A stretch of 64,000 bases of DNA from Struthio camelus (Eukaryota > Chordata > Aves > Struthioniformes > Struthionidae). Positions 13,191-25,223 of the stretch are shown here, piece by piece. The notes beneath the pieces were generated by a model. It saw only the letters and a program-made list of their open reading frames with translations. It was not told the origin of the DNA and did not search any database. Location: the NCBI RefSeq assembly GCF_040807025.1, contig NC_090964.1, forward strand, positions 5,270,001-5,334,000, given 5' to 3'. How positions within the stretch are numbered: the first letter of the stretch is position 1; the number at the start of each line of letters is the position of its first letter. A program made the position numbers and the translations under genes.

Positions 13191-14204
13191 TGTGTATGTA
13201 CATGCTTTAGTGCTGCTTAGTCTTCTTTGAGAGTAAGGGATAAAAGCCATTATATAATTTAGGGCTTCATGGAAATATTTGAATCAATATTTCAAAACAA
13301 AGTGCCAATTTCATTTAATTGAGTCTTAAAATGTCATTTTGCATTGTTTTTTTAGTTCCCAGAAACGAGAGTGAAACTAACTTGAGCAGAAACTTCATGA
13401 GAGCTAATTTTCTATCATTATTTTGATAAGCCATGTCATTTGATTTTTTTTTAAGTCTTATGTGGTTGAAGGAACAGAGCCAAAGAGAATTTTAAAAATC
13501 AGATCAAGATGGAAATACTCATTTCATCTCATAATTTCAGTGTTACACTGAAAGCCCATATCTTGAGTCAGTCTCTCCGAGAGGACCGCAATGTTCTATT
13601 AGAAATTATATGTTCCCATAACAGAAAATAAATAAAAAAAATGCATCAATACTTGCTTTTCACTGAAATCACAGATTACAGTGGGAGCGTTTGCTATTAA
13701 AAATGCCAGTCTGTACCTCTACAGTCACTGTTTCGTTGCAGCAGTAAGAAATGTTTGCAGGCTGTGATTATGTTCACATATGCACACAAACATATCTCAG
13801 GAAGGCCTTTTCCACGCTTTCACATATTGCTGAAAGCGTCCTTCCTGCATGCAGAGAAAACAGCCGGAGCAAAACCAAGAGCTGGAGCTGTACATATGTG
13901 GTTGCACACATAGGGTGGGGGCATCGTCCCTGATTTTAGAGGGCAGCAGAGCCTGTAGTTTGTGCCTAATCCCTCCTCTGAAGAGATTCCAGACAGTAAT
14001 TTGCTGGCTCCACTGCCTGCTGTGTCTCCTCACAGGTCTAGATAGGAGCTCCCTGGCATGAAGGTTGGTTCTCTCTTATGTGCGTGTGCCAAACACAACT
14101 GCACATGAATATGCCGCGGGAGCGTCTGTCTGTACTGTAGCAACAGGATGCTAATAATAGCCTTGGTATAACTCTACACCCAGAGCTGATTTTTGGCCTA
14201 GAGA
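13191..14204. other. Non-coding stretch, no gene recognised
   Basis: AT-rich unique sequence up to about 13.7 kb, then mixed composition. Only open frames of 60-78 codons are present, overlapping on both strands. Nothing else is recognised. Confidence 0.5.
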
Positions 14205-14318
14205 AGCAGTATGGCCTAGAGGAAAAGGCATCCATCAGAGGTCTAGACGATATTCTGAAATTACTGCTGAGTGATTTTTATTCAAGTTAACTCATTTCTG
14301 CTCACACCTATTATCTTC
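14205..14318 (+). repeat. MIR-like SINE relic cut off by the adjoining CR1
   Basis: The head reads AGCAGTATGGCCTAGAGGAA and the core reads CTGCTGAGTGATTTTTATTC then AAGTTAACTCATTTCTGC. These match, with decay, the MIR head (GTGGCCTAGTGGTTAAGAGC) and the core CTGTGTGACCTTGGGCAAGT followed by TACTTAACCTCTCTGTGC. The recognisable part stops about where the CR1 fragment begins, so the CR1 may have landed in or next to it. Confidence 0.55.
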
Positions 14319-14344
14319 TTAGACTGGACAGTTCTTTATAAGTG

Positions 14345-14965
14345 TTTGGATGTCTGAATGCTGAGGATACAAAACTGGGAGGAGTGGCTGATATACCAGA
14401 TGGTTGTGCTGCCATTTAGAGGGACCTTGACAGGTTGGAGAAATGGCCCAACAGAAACCTAAGAGGGAAATGCCAAGCTCTGCCCCTTCTGGAGGAATAG
14501 CCCCAGGCACCAGTACAGGCTGAGGACCGACCGGCTGGGGAACAGCTTAGCAGAAAAGGACTTGGAGGTGCTGGTGGACACCAAGTTGACGAGGAGCCAG
14601 CAGTGTGCCCTTGCGGCAAAGAAGGCCAATGGTATCCTGTGCTGCATTAGGAAGAATGTTGCCAGCAGGTCAAGAGAGGTGATCCTTCCCTTCTGCCCAG
14701 CACTGGTGAGGCCACATCTGGAGTACTGTGTCTAGTGCTGGGCTCCCCAGTACAAGAGAGACATGGACCTGCTCGAACGAGTCCAGTGAAGGGCCAAAAT
14801 GATGATTAAGTGAGTGGAGCATCTGACATAGGAGAAGCTGAGAGAGCTGGAACTGAAGAAGAAAAGGCGCAGGGGGACCTTATCAGTGTGCATAAATACC
14901 TAACAGAGACATGTTCTCCGGAAGTCCCTTTCAAACTCAGCATTTCTGCAGTTCTGTAGCTAATT
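14345..14965 (+). mobile_element. CR1 LINE fragment, 5'-truncated and decayed
   Basis: On the + strand this encodes the C-terminal part of a CR1 reverse transcriptase. The translated pieces [51 protein letters not shown] and PQYKRDMDLLERVQ appear in the order expected for CR1. The frame is broken: for example a TAG at 14417-14419 replaces a Gln codon, and more stops lie near 14730, 14787 and 14810. After ATAAATACC (about 14901) the end of the coding region and most of the 3' UTR are missing. A degraded 3' tail (GTCCCTTTCAAACTC, CATTTCTGCAGTTCTGTAG) follows at 14924-14960. The copy is dead and probably ancient. Confidence 0.9.
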
Positions 14966-17579
14966 TAAAAAGTCCTTGCCAATGTTTTCTAGGACATACC
15001 CTGCAGTTATAAAGGAGTAAGGAAATCGTGATTTCACATGGAGCGTCTAGCTATTGTCATAATTCAGCTATCACAAACATCTGCTTCTTATCTGCTTATC
15101 AGCCTCTGGGGAAACCCAGTGAGATGGTGCCGAGGAAAGCCTACAGACAGGCGGGATAATTGTGTTCAGGAGGTACCTGAATCAGGGGTGAGTAGTTCAC
15201 CCACTGGACGTGGGAAATCCAGCAGGGCTATGAACCTGGGGATCCCACTGCTTTGCCTGCATTACGCTGATAGAGCGATCGGTCAGAGAGAAGACAAAGG
15301 AGTAGGATGAAGTAAATGTAGAGGGAACATGGTCCTTTTACATCTCTCCAGGTAGTGCCTGTCTCATGTATGTGGCTCTGGACTCCTCTTAAGCTCTCGA
15401 TGAAAGCTGTGGCATTATCCTTGGGGTTTCTCTCCCTTGGCTTGCTGGTGGCTGGCTGTTGACTCCACTGTGTTAGGAGGGCACTTTGCTGCTTGGCTGA
15501 GCCCAAAGATTTCTGTCATTCCCATAGCTCTTTGAAAAGCAAACAGTGACCATTTTTCAGGTACTAGATGAACTTCTGATGTGAAGTCTGTATTAAACTA
15601 AATATTATTAGAGACTTTTTTTTTCTATAACTACCATCTACTGTAACTACCCTAAGAGCTTGTCCTACAAGCTATAAGTTCCTTACAGGATCAGGCACTT
15701 AATAGTCAGTAGTGACTGGAGGAGTTATTTCCTTGGTGGTCACAGTGCATTCTTTTCATTTCAGTTATCACGGGTGCTGTGTGGCTATCAGGACTGGAGA
15801 ACAATAAGCTGCTGAGTCCCTAAAGACACTGAACCTAGTGAGGCATGTGCAGTCAGAGGACTTTGTTTGGCAAGACAGTTTCACCTGAGGGCAGAACCCA
15901 GAGCTGCTGCCTGGAAATCAGACACAGCCAGGCACAGAGCACAGGAGGTCACTGTTCCTGGTTTTGGATACTCTTGGCATCTTTGGGGTCCAGTACAGGG
16001 CCAGTGTAAGTCTTCCCATTGACTCCAGGTGATATTAGAGCACCCCTAAAAGAACAGTAGGAGACAAATACATGAACAAATACATAGGAGAAGAGAAAGG
16101 GAAGAGGAAGTTTGTTTGATCATGTATGGTCCTCATGCTTGAAAATGATGTTTTGATAGGAGAGGTATAAGAGGGACGTAGCAGAGGGCTTAGGAAGACC
16201 TGGTGCCAGCAATCGAACACTGCCCAGACTTTGCTGTGGTTGGAGGGCAACAGAAGGGGCCAAGTGTCGCAGATGAATCATGGCAGGCTGGCATTGCTAC
16301 AAATCACTGGAGCTGTGCTCTCACTGCTGGTGATCTGATGAAAAGCTCCAAATTGATTTATCACATGGTGGTCCATCTCATCTCCCTTGCTCTCTGGCAG
16401 AGAAATCACTGTAGCCGTTCAATGGGATATGGTGCTTCAACGTTCAGTCGTTCATGACTGCGCAGGGCACATCCACCCCCAAGATCAGCTAGTGTATTAA
16501 CAGCCTGCTCAGAGCAACCAGCCACCACCTCCCCCTGCTCTGTCTCTGTCCCTGCACACTTTTCCCACCCTCTCATGCGCACACCTAGAGTTTAGTGTAG
16601 GCACGGAGGTGTTAACCTTGGAGCAGGTCCATGGAGCGGAGCAGTTTCAGTTGATATTGTCCGGTGATTCTTCTTTACAGGAGTGAAGTAATGACACGGG
16701 AAAGCCTCCAAATAGTTGGTGTATGCACGAGTGGGTTTATCCAGGAACTCAGGGCTGTAGCACTCCCTCCTTGCCATGTTTCCCATCAGCTAATCCAACA
16801 CACGTTCCTGGCCAAGGCAACGTGTGTCCCTATACTATATGATGCTCAAATTAATCTGCCTGTATATGTGGAAACATGTCCCCTGGAAGGGAATTCCTCT
16901 CCCCTAAGTTGTATATTCATTTTTAGGTACGTAAATATGAGTTTATCACCTTAGACCCATTGTGGAGTCAATTGAGAGAAATGGGCTCCTGCTAAGAGGA
17001 GTTGTTCCCGTAGTCAAACAGCAACCTCAGCTCAGTCAAATGAATTTCACTTTGGAGATACCACGGATTTTGGAGGAAGCCTCCAGTAAGTAGCACATGT
17101 TTAGACATGTTCCTGTTAGACATCTAAAGTGAGATTAATTCTACTTGTTTTCTGTGTGCTTTGCTTGGACTTTACTTTTAATTTTCTACCGGTGTTTTTC
17201 AAGGAGAATGAAACCCCTCCCAAGAAGTGCTAAGCCTGCTCAAAGGGTGGGTGAATAATGATTTAATTACTTCCAGTGCACGGTCTGTGCTCACTTGAAG
17301 GCAGCGTTGGAAGCAGCTTGCCAGCTGCCCACTTTTGCTTCCCAATTAATAAAGGGTAAATGATACTTAGATGGATGCTGCTGTGCCTTGGACTAGTCCT
17401 TGGAAGCTGGGTTGCAGCCATGCGATACTCCTTGGCTCTTTGCTAGTGCATACAGACATCCAGCCCCAGCCTTTCAGCAGTGATTATCCTAGAAGACAGT
17501 TGAACTGTTGCCGCATAAACTCCTGCATTTTTAAAGATACATGAAAGTGTTGTGCCTGCAACAACGTGTCTGCTATGGC
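14966..17579. other. Non-coding stretch, no gene recognised
   Basis: Unique-looking sequence with one possible palindromic-repeat relic (15998-16042). An acceptor-like CTTCTTTACAG at 16670-16680 precedes a 96-codon open frame, but no good donor or homology supports an exon. Confidence 0.5.
15998..16042. repeat. Possible palindromic repeat relic (copy 3)
   Basis: GGCCAGTGTAAGTC followed by CCCATTGACTCCAGGTG resembles one arm and the centre of the palindromic repeat noted at 1638. It is weak and strongly decayed. Confidence 0.28.
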
Positions 17580-17815
17580 GCTTACAGCACTGTTCTCTCT
17601 GATATGTGATTCATATCAGTTCTCATTAATTTGAAAAAAAAAAGAAACGTTGAAAATATCAAGGGAAGATATAAATCAAATAATCATTTGAAAATGTTCA
17701 ATAAAATAAATCTAAAGCATTTTTCTAATATTATTTGACCAGTTTAAGTGATCAGCAGCAAAATTTGCAGATCATAATAATTATTAACAACTCTAGGAAC
17801 GGGCAATAGGCATAA
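17580..17815. other. AT-rich block with clustered homeodomain-type motifs
   Basis: This 235-bp block is dense in TAAT/ATTA, AAATCAAATAATCATTTG-like strings and a short dyad (GATATG, TGATT, CATATC at 17600-17616). It has no open frame of note and no repeat signature. Its character resembles vertebrate conserved non-coding elements, but conservation cannot be judged from one sequence. Confidence 0.25.
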
Positions 17816-20800
17816 TCAATATGGCTGAAGGGACAGGAAAAGTAATGAAAAGTTGCGTTTCTCCTGCATGTTTTATTTGAGGATCTCACAGGCACACTGA
17901 ATGAATGCTCGCTTGGCACTTACTACCCAGGTACAAGGGACAGACCCGTAAAGGGTGCATGAAGATGGGAGAAGATCAAGGCATTTGCCCAAAGGTGTGA
18001 GACAAATTAATGCAAAAAGACTAACACTTCTCTCTGCTGGGTGGAGTTTGCCCAGCCATCCAGCACCTCTTTGCTCTCTCTTCTGCCTCTCTTAATCAAA
18101 CTGCCTGATTGAGAGAAAAACACAGAACAACAGGATTTCTTATGTGCCCTGAATAGTGCAGTTTGCAGGTAGATGGTTTGTAGACAGAATGGGTCAAAAC
18201 ACTTAGTGCAGATGTCTTTGTGTTTGGGTCAGCAAAAGCCCATTAGCTCTGTGAACTTTGTATGCATAAATGTTGTGAGCTGTCCTGTGCAAGCTTCACT
18301 CTTACCTTAGCTAAGAGCACAGCCTGAGCCGGCAGCATCCGGGGGCTCTCCTTGGCCCCCTCTGCGGCATGGCATTAATATGCTCAGCTAGCTCAGATCC
18401 ATAAAGCAAATCTCCACCACAGCAGGGGTAGAGAAATTTGGGGTGGCGGAATAATCTCCTCTCATTCTACCTCTCCCATGAAATTGCTTATTGTTCCGAT
18501 TAACCGACACTCATATAACATATTAGCAGTTGCAGTGGCAGCTGGATATATTGGGTCAAAGCGAGACACCTTACTTTATTAACTCCAAGATAATCTCTGA
18601 CTTTACCCTTCAGAGACGTGTATTAATATTCTACTTGGAAAGACAGAAAGAAAATCAATAGACCGGAAAGCTCTGTGTGTTGTTTGTGGCAGCCAAGAAG
18701 GATTCATTTGCCTTATGACGCTTTGTTATGACAGATGGTTACTTTGTGCAGTTTGGAGGAGGCCTCTCCAGCAAAATTAAGATCTTTATTGGGAGAAGTC
18801 ATGACAGGTTTCATGAGAGCAGCAGTTTTAGGATAGGTGTCCAACAAAGAAATGCAGCTTTTGCACCACCACCTTCTTGCCATTACAAGCTGTGGCAGCT
18901 CATGGCCCTTTACTTGTTCAGTAGCTCTTTGCTTGGGCTCCAAACACCTGCAGACAGTGGTCATGTTGGCAGCAGCGACAGTTGATCAAAGGCAATTGAG
19001 TTTCTGTAGCTTGATGAGTTACCACTTCTCGGCCAGACTGTGGTGAGGGACTGCGTTCATACTCTAGTAATTGCAGCTCCAAAGTAAAATCCATTCGTTT
19101 AACCCATTGCTCATTAAGCCATGCTGACTTGATTGCCTGTGATTGCCCAGACCCCAGAGTACAGAATATTGGTTTTGGTTTAATGAATGACCTGAGCTGT
19201 CCTTCCTTTAATGAAATGGAGAACCAGCATCCTTCTCTGGACCCTTCTGCTGTTGTTTCATTGCTCTGTATGCAGCACTACAAGTGAACCTTGTAAAAGG
19301 ACAAGGATGAGGTGCAAAGCATTTCTTTTCCTAGTCTGAGTTAGAAAGCTGAGCCATGCATGGGCCTCTCCGTTTGCAACATCAATGCGCACCACCTTTT
19401 TAAACCACTTCCTGTTTTATTTCCTATTATTATTTGTTGAGAAAATTCCATCCAAACTGTGCCTGAATTCTAACTAGTGTAATTAGGTTCTGCCTCCTTC
19501 TTGCAATGAATAAAGCAGCCTCTTAAGTTCTCAGTCTAAATTCTGAGGTGAGGTTTTGCTGGGTGTTTTTAAAAATTTGCTTTTCTCAGTTGAGGCAACC
19601 CTATTTGAACATTAAAGAGATGATTCAAGCTAGTCTAATCTATCTACCTACATTTCTTTCTTCTTTTTTTTTTTTTGGTGTGAGTTTGCCTGTTAGAATT
19701 GATGAACCTTGCCAGTTGAAACAATATAGAAAATATTTACTAGGATGTACTTTCTGTTGCAGCAGAGCAAACCATGCAAAGAAAGCACCAGAAGACTGTA
19801 CTGTCATGCAGCTTTTTCTGTCACCACCTGCTGGCAGGGTAAATAATTCTTAAATCCAAAACAGTCCACGTTACCTTTGAGAAATACAGTTGCTTAACGA
19901 CTGGCGGTACCATTTCTTCCCCCCACAAGCATGTGCGTTCAGTCATTGGCAAATTGCTACAGGCTTCAGCGATATACTACATAGCGCAGTGCGTTTATTG
20001 ACCAAAACAGAAGACCATGTCCAAGAATACGAAGCTTTATTGATTTGTTTTCTTGTAGGCGGTATTTTCCCCTGAAAGCTGCAGCATGATCATGATTTGC
20101 TTTCATCTCTAACTTTTATATATTTATTGATTTAGGATGGGGGAAACAAAAAGGAGAATGGGAGTTTGGTCATCTGATCTGTGCTTCTTTGTGTTTGCCA
20201 AGAACTTGACAGCATTGAGAAAAAATCTGAATTTGCAGCCAACGTGATTTAGGTATCATTCCTAATGTAGGGAGGAAAATCTTCCAAAGCAATTCATTAA
20301 AGGTATTTGGTCTGTACTGAGGAGGGGGACACAGAATATCCATTTTCCAACCAGGCGTTTAGTTAAGGCTTTGTATCAAGCGTTTCTGTACACTTCCACC
20401 ATGCTGCTGAAGGCTTTGCCAGTCTACCTGCTTATGAATCTAGAGAGCAGGTCTGCCTTAGGCCTCTCCAAACCTGCTTCTTAAAAGTCCTCAGATCTCC
20501 TCGATTGTATGGCCACTCAGAAACACAGAATTAATATACCACGGCTGGTTTCTGCGAAGGGACTTGTAATATATATAATACAAGAGTCCTAGAAATAGAT
20601 CCTAATCAAAGCCACAGTCTTCTGGGAAGGTAGTTTATTTATTCTGGTTGATACACATATATTGATCCACTACAGAAGTTTTTGCTGTATGCTTCTTGCT
20701 ATAGATGTCTGGAAAAAGAGAGCTGTGTCTAGGGCAAGAATGGACTAAAACACCAGGCTGGAAACTGTTTCCAATGAACTCTAGTTGGCTCCTTCAGGTT

Positions 20801-21540
20801 TTAGCATTCCTGTCCAGCGAAAAGAAATTAATCCTAGTTTTGGGGTTTCAAATTTTATTTTCCTTCCAGTGAGAAACAAATCCAGAATATTTCAGTAGTT
20901 TTCCTGAAACGCAACTTTATCATTTCTCTTCCTGCCCTCTCTCTACTTTTAGCACTCTCTCCCTCTTTGGTCAGAAATATCAAGCTTCAGAAAATTTCCC
21001 ATCAAAAATATCTTCAAAAGCAATATAATTCTATAGGAAAAGCTGGCTACAACAGCACGGCATATTTTGATGACAGTAAATTACAGCAGAAATGTTCTGA
21101 CCAGTGGGCTTCCTATTGCAACTTCAAAATGATGCAGACAGCCTCAGGGAAATCAAATGTAGGAATTTTGCCAGCTAATAGGTATATATGTGCAACACTC
21201 AATTTTGGCCTTTGCTTCCCTAGAAGTAAGAACTAAAGTTGCCAATCGCCAGCTGCTAAATAAACGCTTTAAAGAAAGTAATACATTCAGGGAGCGAAAC
21301 TCCTCAGTGTGTCTTTCAGAGATGGGTGATTCAAAGCCTGGAGGAAACGGCTGTAGTCACCACATCTGGCCTGCTGGAAAACAGAGGAGAAAGCACATCC
21401 GCCACGACTGCCTGTGCCAGCCCAACAGCTCCTAGTCCAGCCAGAGCAGACCTTTCAGAGCGAGGTCGAGCTGTGACTCTTGTCAAAAGCAGCAGCAGCA
21501 ACGATCAATCGTGGAGGAAAGCTGCAGCCTCCTGTTGAAC
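17816..21540. other. Non-coding stretch, no gene recognised
   Basis: Mixed unique sequence with T-rich runs (for example near 19664-19676). Open frames reach 101 codons (19548-19853, +) and 89 codons (20967-21236, +) without recognisable motifs. I see no gene, RNA or repeat. Confidence 0.5.
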
Positions 21541-22090
21541 TTGAGGACATGAGAAACAACAAGGCTGATCTGCAAGGCTGGCTCAGGGCACCTCCGCAGC
21601 CGAGGCTGTCCTTGTCTTTTCAGCATTGAGGACAATACCGTGCCCCCAAACTGGGTATTGCTAATGTGCACCCTTTGTCCTGCTGAAACTCATGGGGCTT
21701 GTACCCTCGCCAGCAGTGAGTACAGTGCTTCTGCTCTGGACATGGGGCTTTCCCTGTCCACGCAGGAAGTCTCAGCCAGGGTGAGACCTACCACCTCTTC
21801 CTTGCACCCCCGGTTCCCACTCAGCTGGGCACAAATTTGCCCAGCAGCATGTGTGGAGGAGGACGGGGAGCAGGGCTGGACGCGAGGGCGGTGGGGCCAT
21901 GGCTGCCCCGTGACCAGCAGCCAGCCCTTGGCTGTCTGCCATAAGTATGGGCTGCACATGCTTACAGCCAGCTTCACTGGTTGGGTTTCAGTAGAGAAAA
22001 CCCACCCAGCAAAGCCTTTCTCGCTTGCCCTTCAGTCTGCTGGTCACATTAGAAAAACTGCTACTAAGTTTAGCTTGTAGGGACAGCTCA
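21541..22090. other. GC-rich, CpG-poor patch
   Basis: G+C is raised, with a 146-codon open frame on the + strand (21640-22080) and a 95-codon frame on the minus strand. CpG is not enriched except for a small cluster at 21858-21892. No protein family is recognised. The open frames are probably a by-product of composition. Confidence 0.4.
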
Positions 22091-22467
22091 CATTTTCACT
22101 GCCTACGGGAGATGGATGTGCGCCAGATAACGATGTCTCAAACTCCCAAGCAGCTTTGAAAATCTCACCTTATGTGTTGCCTTAGAGGGCTTTGAAAATG
22201 CAAATGTCAGCTGTTGTTTCCTGGGTTGGCACCGCCGTGGGAACTCCGGGGTGCAGTGACTCTGCCGTTGACCTGAGTGAGCCACGGCACGTTGTTCCCA
22301 CCTGTTTACTGTGGGCAAAACAACCTCTCTGCCCGTGCTCATGGGCATGATACAGAGCTGGGGACTGGCACCCGCTCTGTATGGTGCCAGTGACCTTCTA
22401 GTGTTGGCTAGATTGCAATGAGACGCTGAGAACATTGCTACAGCTGTGGCCAGCAGTGAAGTCTTGC

Positions 22468-22488
22468 TTTTTTTTTTTTTTTTTTTTT
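22468..22488 (+). repeat. T21 homopolymer
   Basis: Twenty-one uninterrupted T residues followed by AG. It forms an acceptor-like string that I do not take as evidence of an exon. Confidence 0.9.
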
Positions 22489-23424
22489 AGTCAGGGGCCC
22501 CAGGTTTGATTCTTATTGCCAAAAGGCTGCCAAGGGACAGAATGCAACATTTTCAGAGAGCTTGGAGATCCTCTGATGGAAGATGTTATTTGAGTATAAA
22601 GCTGCCTTATTATCTTGTGCACAGTTGAGGAGCAGGTGCACAAACCACCATCCAAAAAATGTTTGCATGTGATTGGCATCTCCTGTGGAGACAAAGCAGT
22701 CGTTTTTGAGATGGGAACAAAGGAACAAAGTATGTCTTTCAGCTCAGAAAGCAACTAGGTGCAGCTCTGCAAGAAAAGATCGTACTCAGTTATCCAAATG
22801 GCTACTTTTGATAAGCCTTCTTTGCTAATATACCACATACTATCGGGTAATCAGTGCAGACTGTGATTTTCATCATTATACTTGATGCAAAAAAAAAAAG
22901 TGAAACAGTATTATATTTCAATTAAAACTCCATGAAAATTGCGGCTGTGCTTTTTAATGTGATAAAGTTAATTAAACTGTGCTCTCATGTTCTGAAGTCT
23001 TCCAAAATGTCTTGGAAAAGGATAAAAAATAATAGCAGAAATAAAATTGGGCTATTTATCTACCAGGAGATTAAAGGGCTTCTTGTTTCCTTTGTGAATT
23101 TAGATTTCCAGAATTAAATGAGTGTGAAGTAATGATATTTTTCAGCAGAATCATTATCATTTTTATTGAGGTGGAAAGTATGCAGCATTTCATTGTTATT
23201 GTACTTAACTCACCTAATTGTGCCTCACCACTCATCAAGCGTATCCACTGCACAGCTCTGAACTCTGCGCTCCTATGGCCAGTGATCACGTGATCCAGCC
23301 CTTTTCTTCGAGTTACTGCCAATGTGTATTTTCCTGAGCCCTGTTCTCAACTCATGGGGCGCTGCAAGTAATGGATGCAAAGCTATTAGCTACTTAAGTA
23401 TCCATCAGCCTGGCTCACAAATGC

Positions 23425-23441
23425 TTTTTTTTTTTTTTTTT
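23425..23441 (+). repeat. T17 homopolymer beside an AT-rich block
   Basis: Seventeen T residues followed by about 120 bases rich in TATA and ATAT steps (to about 23560). Confidence 0.9.
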
Positions 23442-24049
23442 AAATCTCTACAAGACCTATTTTTATAGTACATACTATACTTATAAAGTGTAATATATTA
23501 AAGATATACTTCAGAAATACAGTTCATCGTATAAATATATAACATATAAAATACAAATGCACTCACAAACATCGATAGACACAGGTATTGGAAGGAGAAA
23601 TACAGATGTTCCAGTAAAAAGCCTATAGATGTCCTTTTGGTAGAGTAATTACTACATTGCAATTGCATTCACAAAAGTGAGAGTGTGCATTATTGGAGGG
23701 ATGGTACATGCCCCATCTGTGTATCTGCTGGCCTGTCTGTCTGTATAAAGACACGTTCACCTGTCACTTAAATACATCTGGAATGGGGCGCAGCAGCTGT
23801 TGAACTGGCATGGTGACCCTGCAGAAGAAGGCTAGTAGCTGGTCAAAGGTGATGATTTACTTGCTAGTAATGTAGACACATGTTGCTCACTGTCCAGATG
23901 AGACTGTTTTTCAGCCTGGCTCGGGTAGGTGCCTTTGGGTTAGGGCACTGGCATAGGCCCACCTTGTTCTTGTGAATCAGAGCCAAGTCATTTGTAATCT
24001 GCAAGGACAGCTCCTGTTATGTGGAAAGCTAAAAGCACTCTAACAAGTA

Positions 24050-24235
24050 CAAGTCATGAGCATTTTCCAGGCATTTTATACACATTTCAAGGCCACTTTC
24101 TCATACATCTAATGGGGCTACTCAGCAAGACAGAGCTTAAAACCAGCCTCTTGTGGCACATTCCTAAATACATCCCTATTCAAGTGCCTATTTTACAGAA
24201 GAAAAGGGTAAGTTGGAGTTTTAAGGAGCTATTGA
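24050..24235 (-). repeat. Possible MIR/L2-like relic, minus strand
   Basis: GAGCATTTTCCAGGCATTTT then ATACACATTTC, followed further on by TATTTTACAGAAGAAAAGG, resembles the reversed 3' half of MIR (GAGCACTTACTGTGTGCCAGG, CATTTTACAGATGAGGAAAC). The spacing is longer than usual and the match is loose. Confidence 0.25.
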
Positions 24236-24998
24236 AAAACAACTAAGAGTAGTAATAACATGATAATTGTTGCCGTGAAATATTATGAGGATTTTTCTGC
24301 AAAATTCCAGATTTCTAGAAGTTTGTGAAATTTGGGGTAATCACAGCAGATATATATGTGCTTCTGCTAGGGAAGATGCTCGCTTGTCACTGTACTGATT
24401 GGTGTTTGGAGCTGTCAGTGTACAACTCCACATCTTGGAGGCAGTTCATGACAGAGTTTGGAGCTTGATGGCCAAGAATTTGAAGCTTAATGGCCATATT
24501 AGCCTGAGTCCTTGTTGTCATGTATATTTTCCTTCCCTCTTAGCTATCTGTTTCGATTTTGTCAGTCATTGACCTTTTAGGATTTACCCATTAAGATTTT
24601 TAAGGTCCTGGAGTGACAGCTACTCTGAGCACAAACGTAATATGAAGCTGTTCGCCTAGCTCTCAGAAAGTGGGGAAAAAAAATAGCAGCTCATAGTCTG
24701 GGACCCTCCAGAGAGGTGCAGTAAAACTGTGGAAGCATCTTGTAAACTGAAAAAGAAATCTCTTCTGATAACATATATTTGTCAGCCTGACATTCTTTAT
24801 TGCTCTTCAAAGTCCAACTTGTAATGGGAACTTTGGGGCCAGGAGACTTTATTATGACAAGTCAGGGCCAGGTCAGAAGTTCTGTGCCCTCAGGGCTTTT
24901 GATTCTGCTATTCCTACCATAACTCCATACACAAAAGAGAGGAAATGAAACTGAAGAGATAGGATGTTATAAGGAATATGCTTGTTGGGTTTCTTTAG

Positions 24999-25223
24999 GC
25001 TTTTCTCTGATAAACACGCTTCCCTGCCCCGCGCTTCCGAGACTACCTCCAAGCTCCCTACGTTGTATTGGAAGATGAACCGTTTGTTCGGAGGAGTGAG
25101 GACTGGCCTGGAAAATATGATTCGGGATTCTGTTCTAACGATGGCCGTTAATTGCTTTGGGAAGGTGCATGCCATGAGTTTTAGTGACAGAGGCAGTGAA
25201 CCAGAACGGATTTTCCTGTAATA
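24999..25223 (+). other. CpG-dense segment open on both strands; candidate exon
   Basis: An acceptor-like GGTTTCTTTAG ends at 24998. The + strand frame that follows stays open to a TAA at 25219-25221, with internal residues such as YWKMNRLFGGVRTGLENM and FSDRGSEPERIFL. The minus strand is also open for 134 codons across the interval (24873-25277). By hand count, 25021-25200 has about 50% G+C and 9 CpG against about 11 expected, a ratio near 0.8 that is far above the surroundings. No convincing donor follows (the best, GTGCAT, is poor) and I recognise no family. It could be a terminal exon, an unmethylated regulatory element or chance. Confidence 0.2.

Larger units (their letters stand above)
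22091..24998. other. Non-coding stretch, partly very AT-rich
   Basis: Contains homopolymer T runs at 22468-22488 and 23425-23441, an AT-rich block at about 23440-23560, and a possible decayed minus-strand SINE at about 24050-24235. Open frames are at most 110 codons and unrecognised. I see no gene. Confidence 0.5.

Noticed and set aside
12706..13230. 174-codon open frame on the + strand
   Set aside because: Its last third is a MIR-like SINE relic and the remainder is unfamiliar, so it is best explained as chance.
16664..16954. 96-codon frame after an acceptor-like CTTCTTTACAG
   Set aside because: The only downstream donor is GTACGT, which is poor, and there is no homology.
21541..22090. GC-rich patch as a CpG island
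   Set aside because: CpG is sparse apart from one small cluster, so the ratio is low.
22468..22540. T21 followed by AG as a splice acceptor
   Set aside because: A homopolymer followed by AG is expected by chance, and no donor or reading frame supports an exon.
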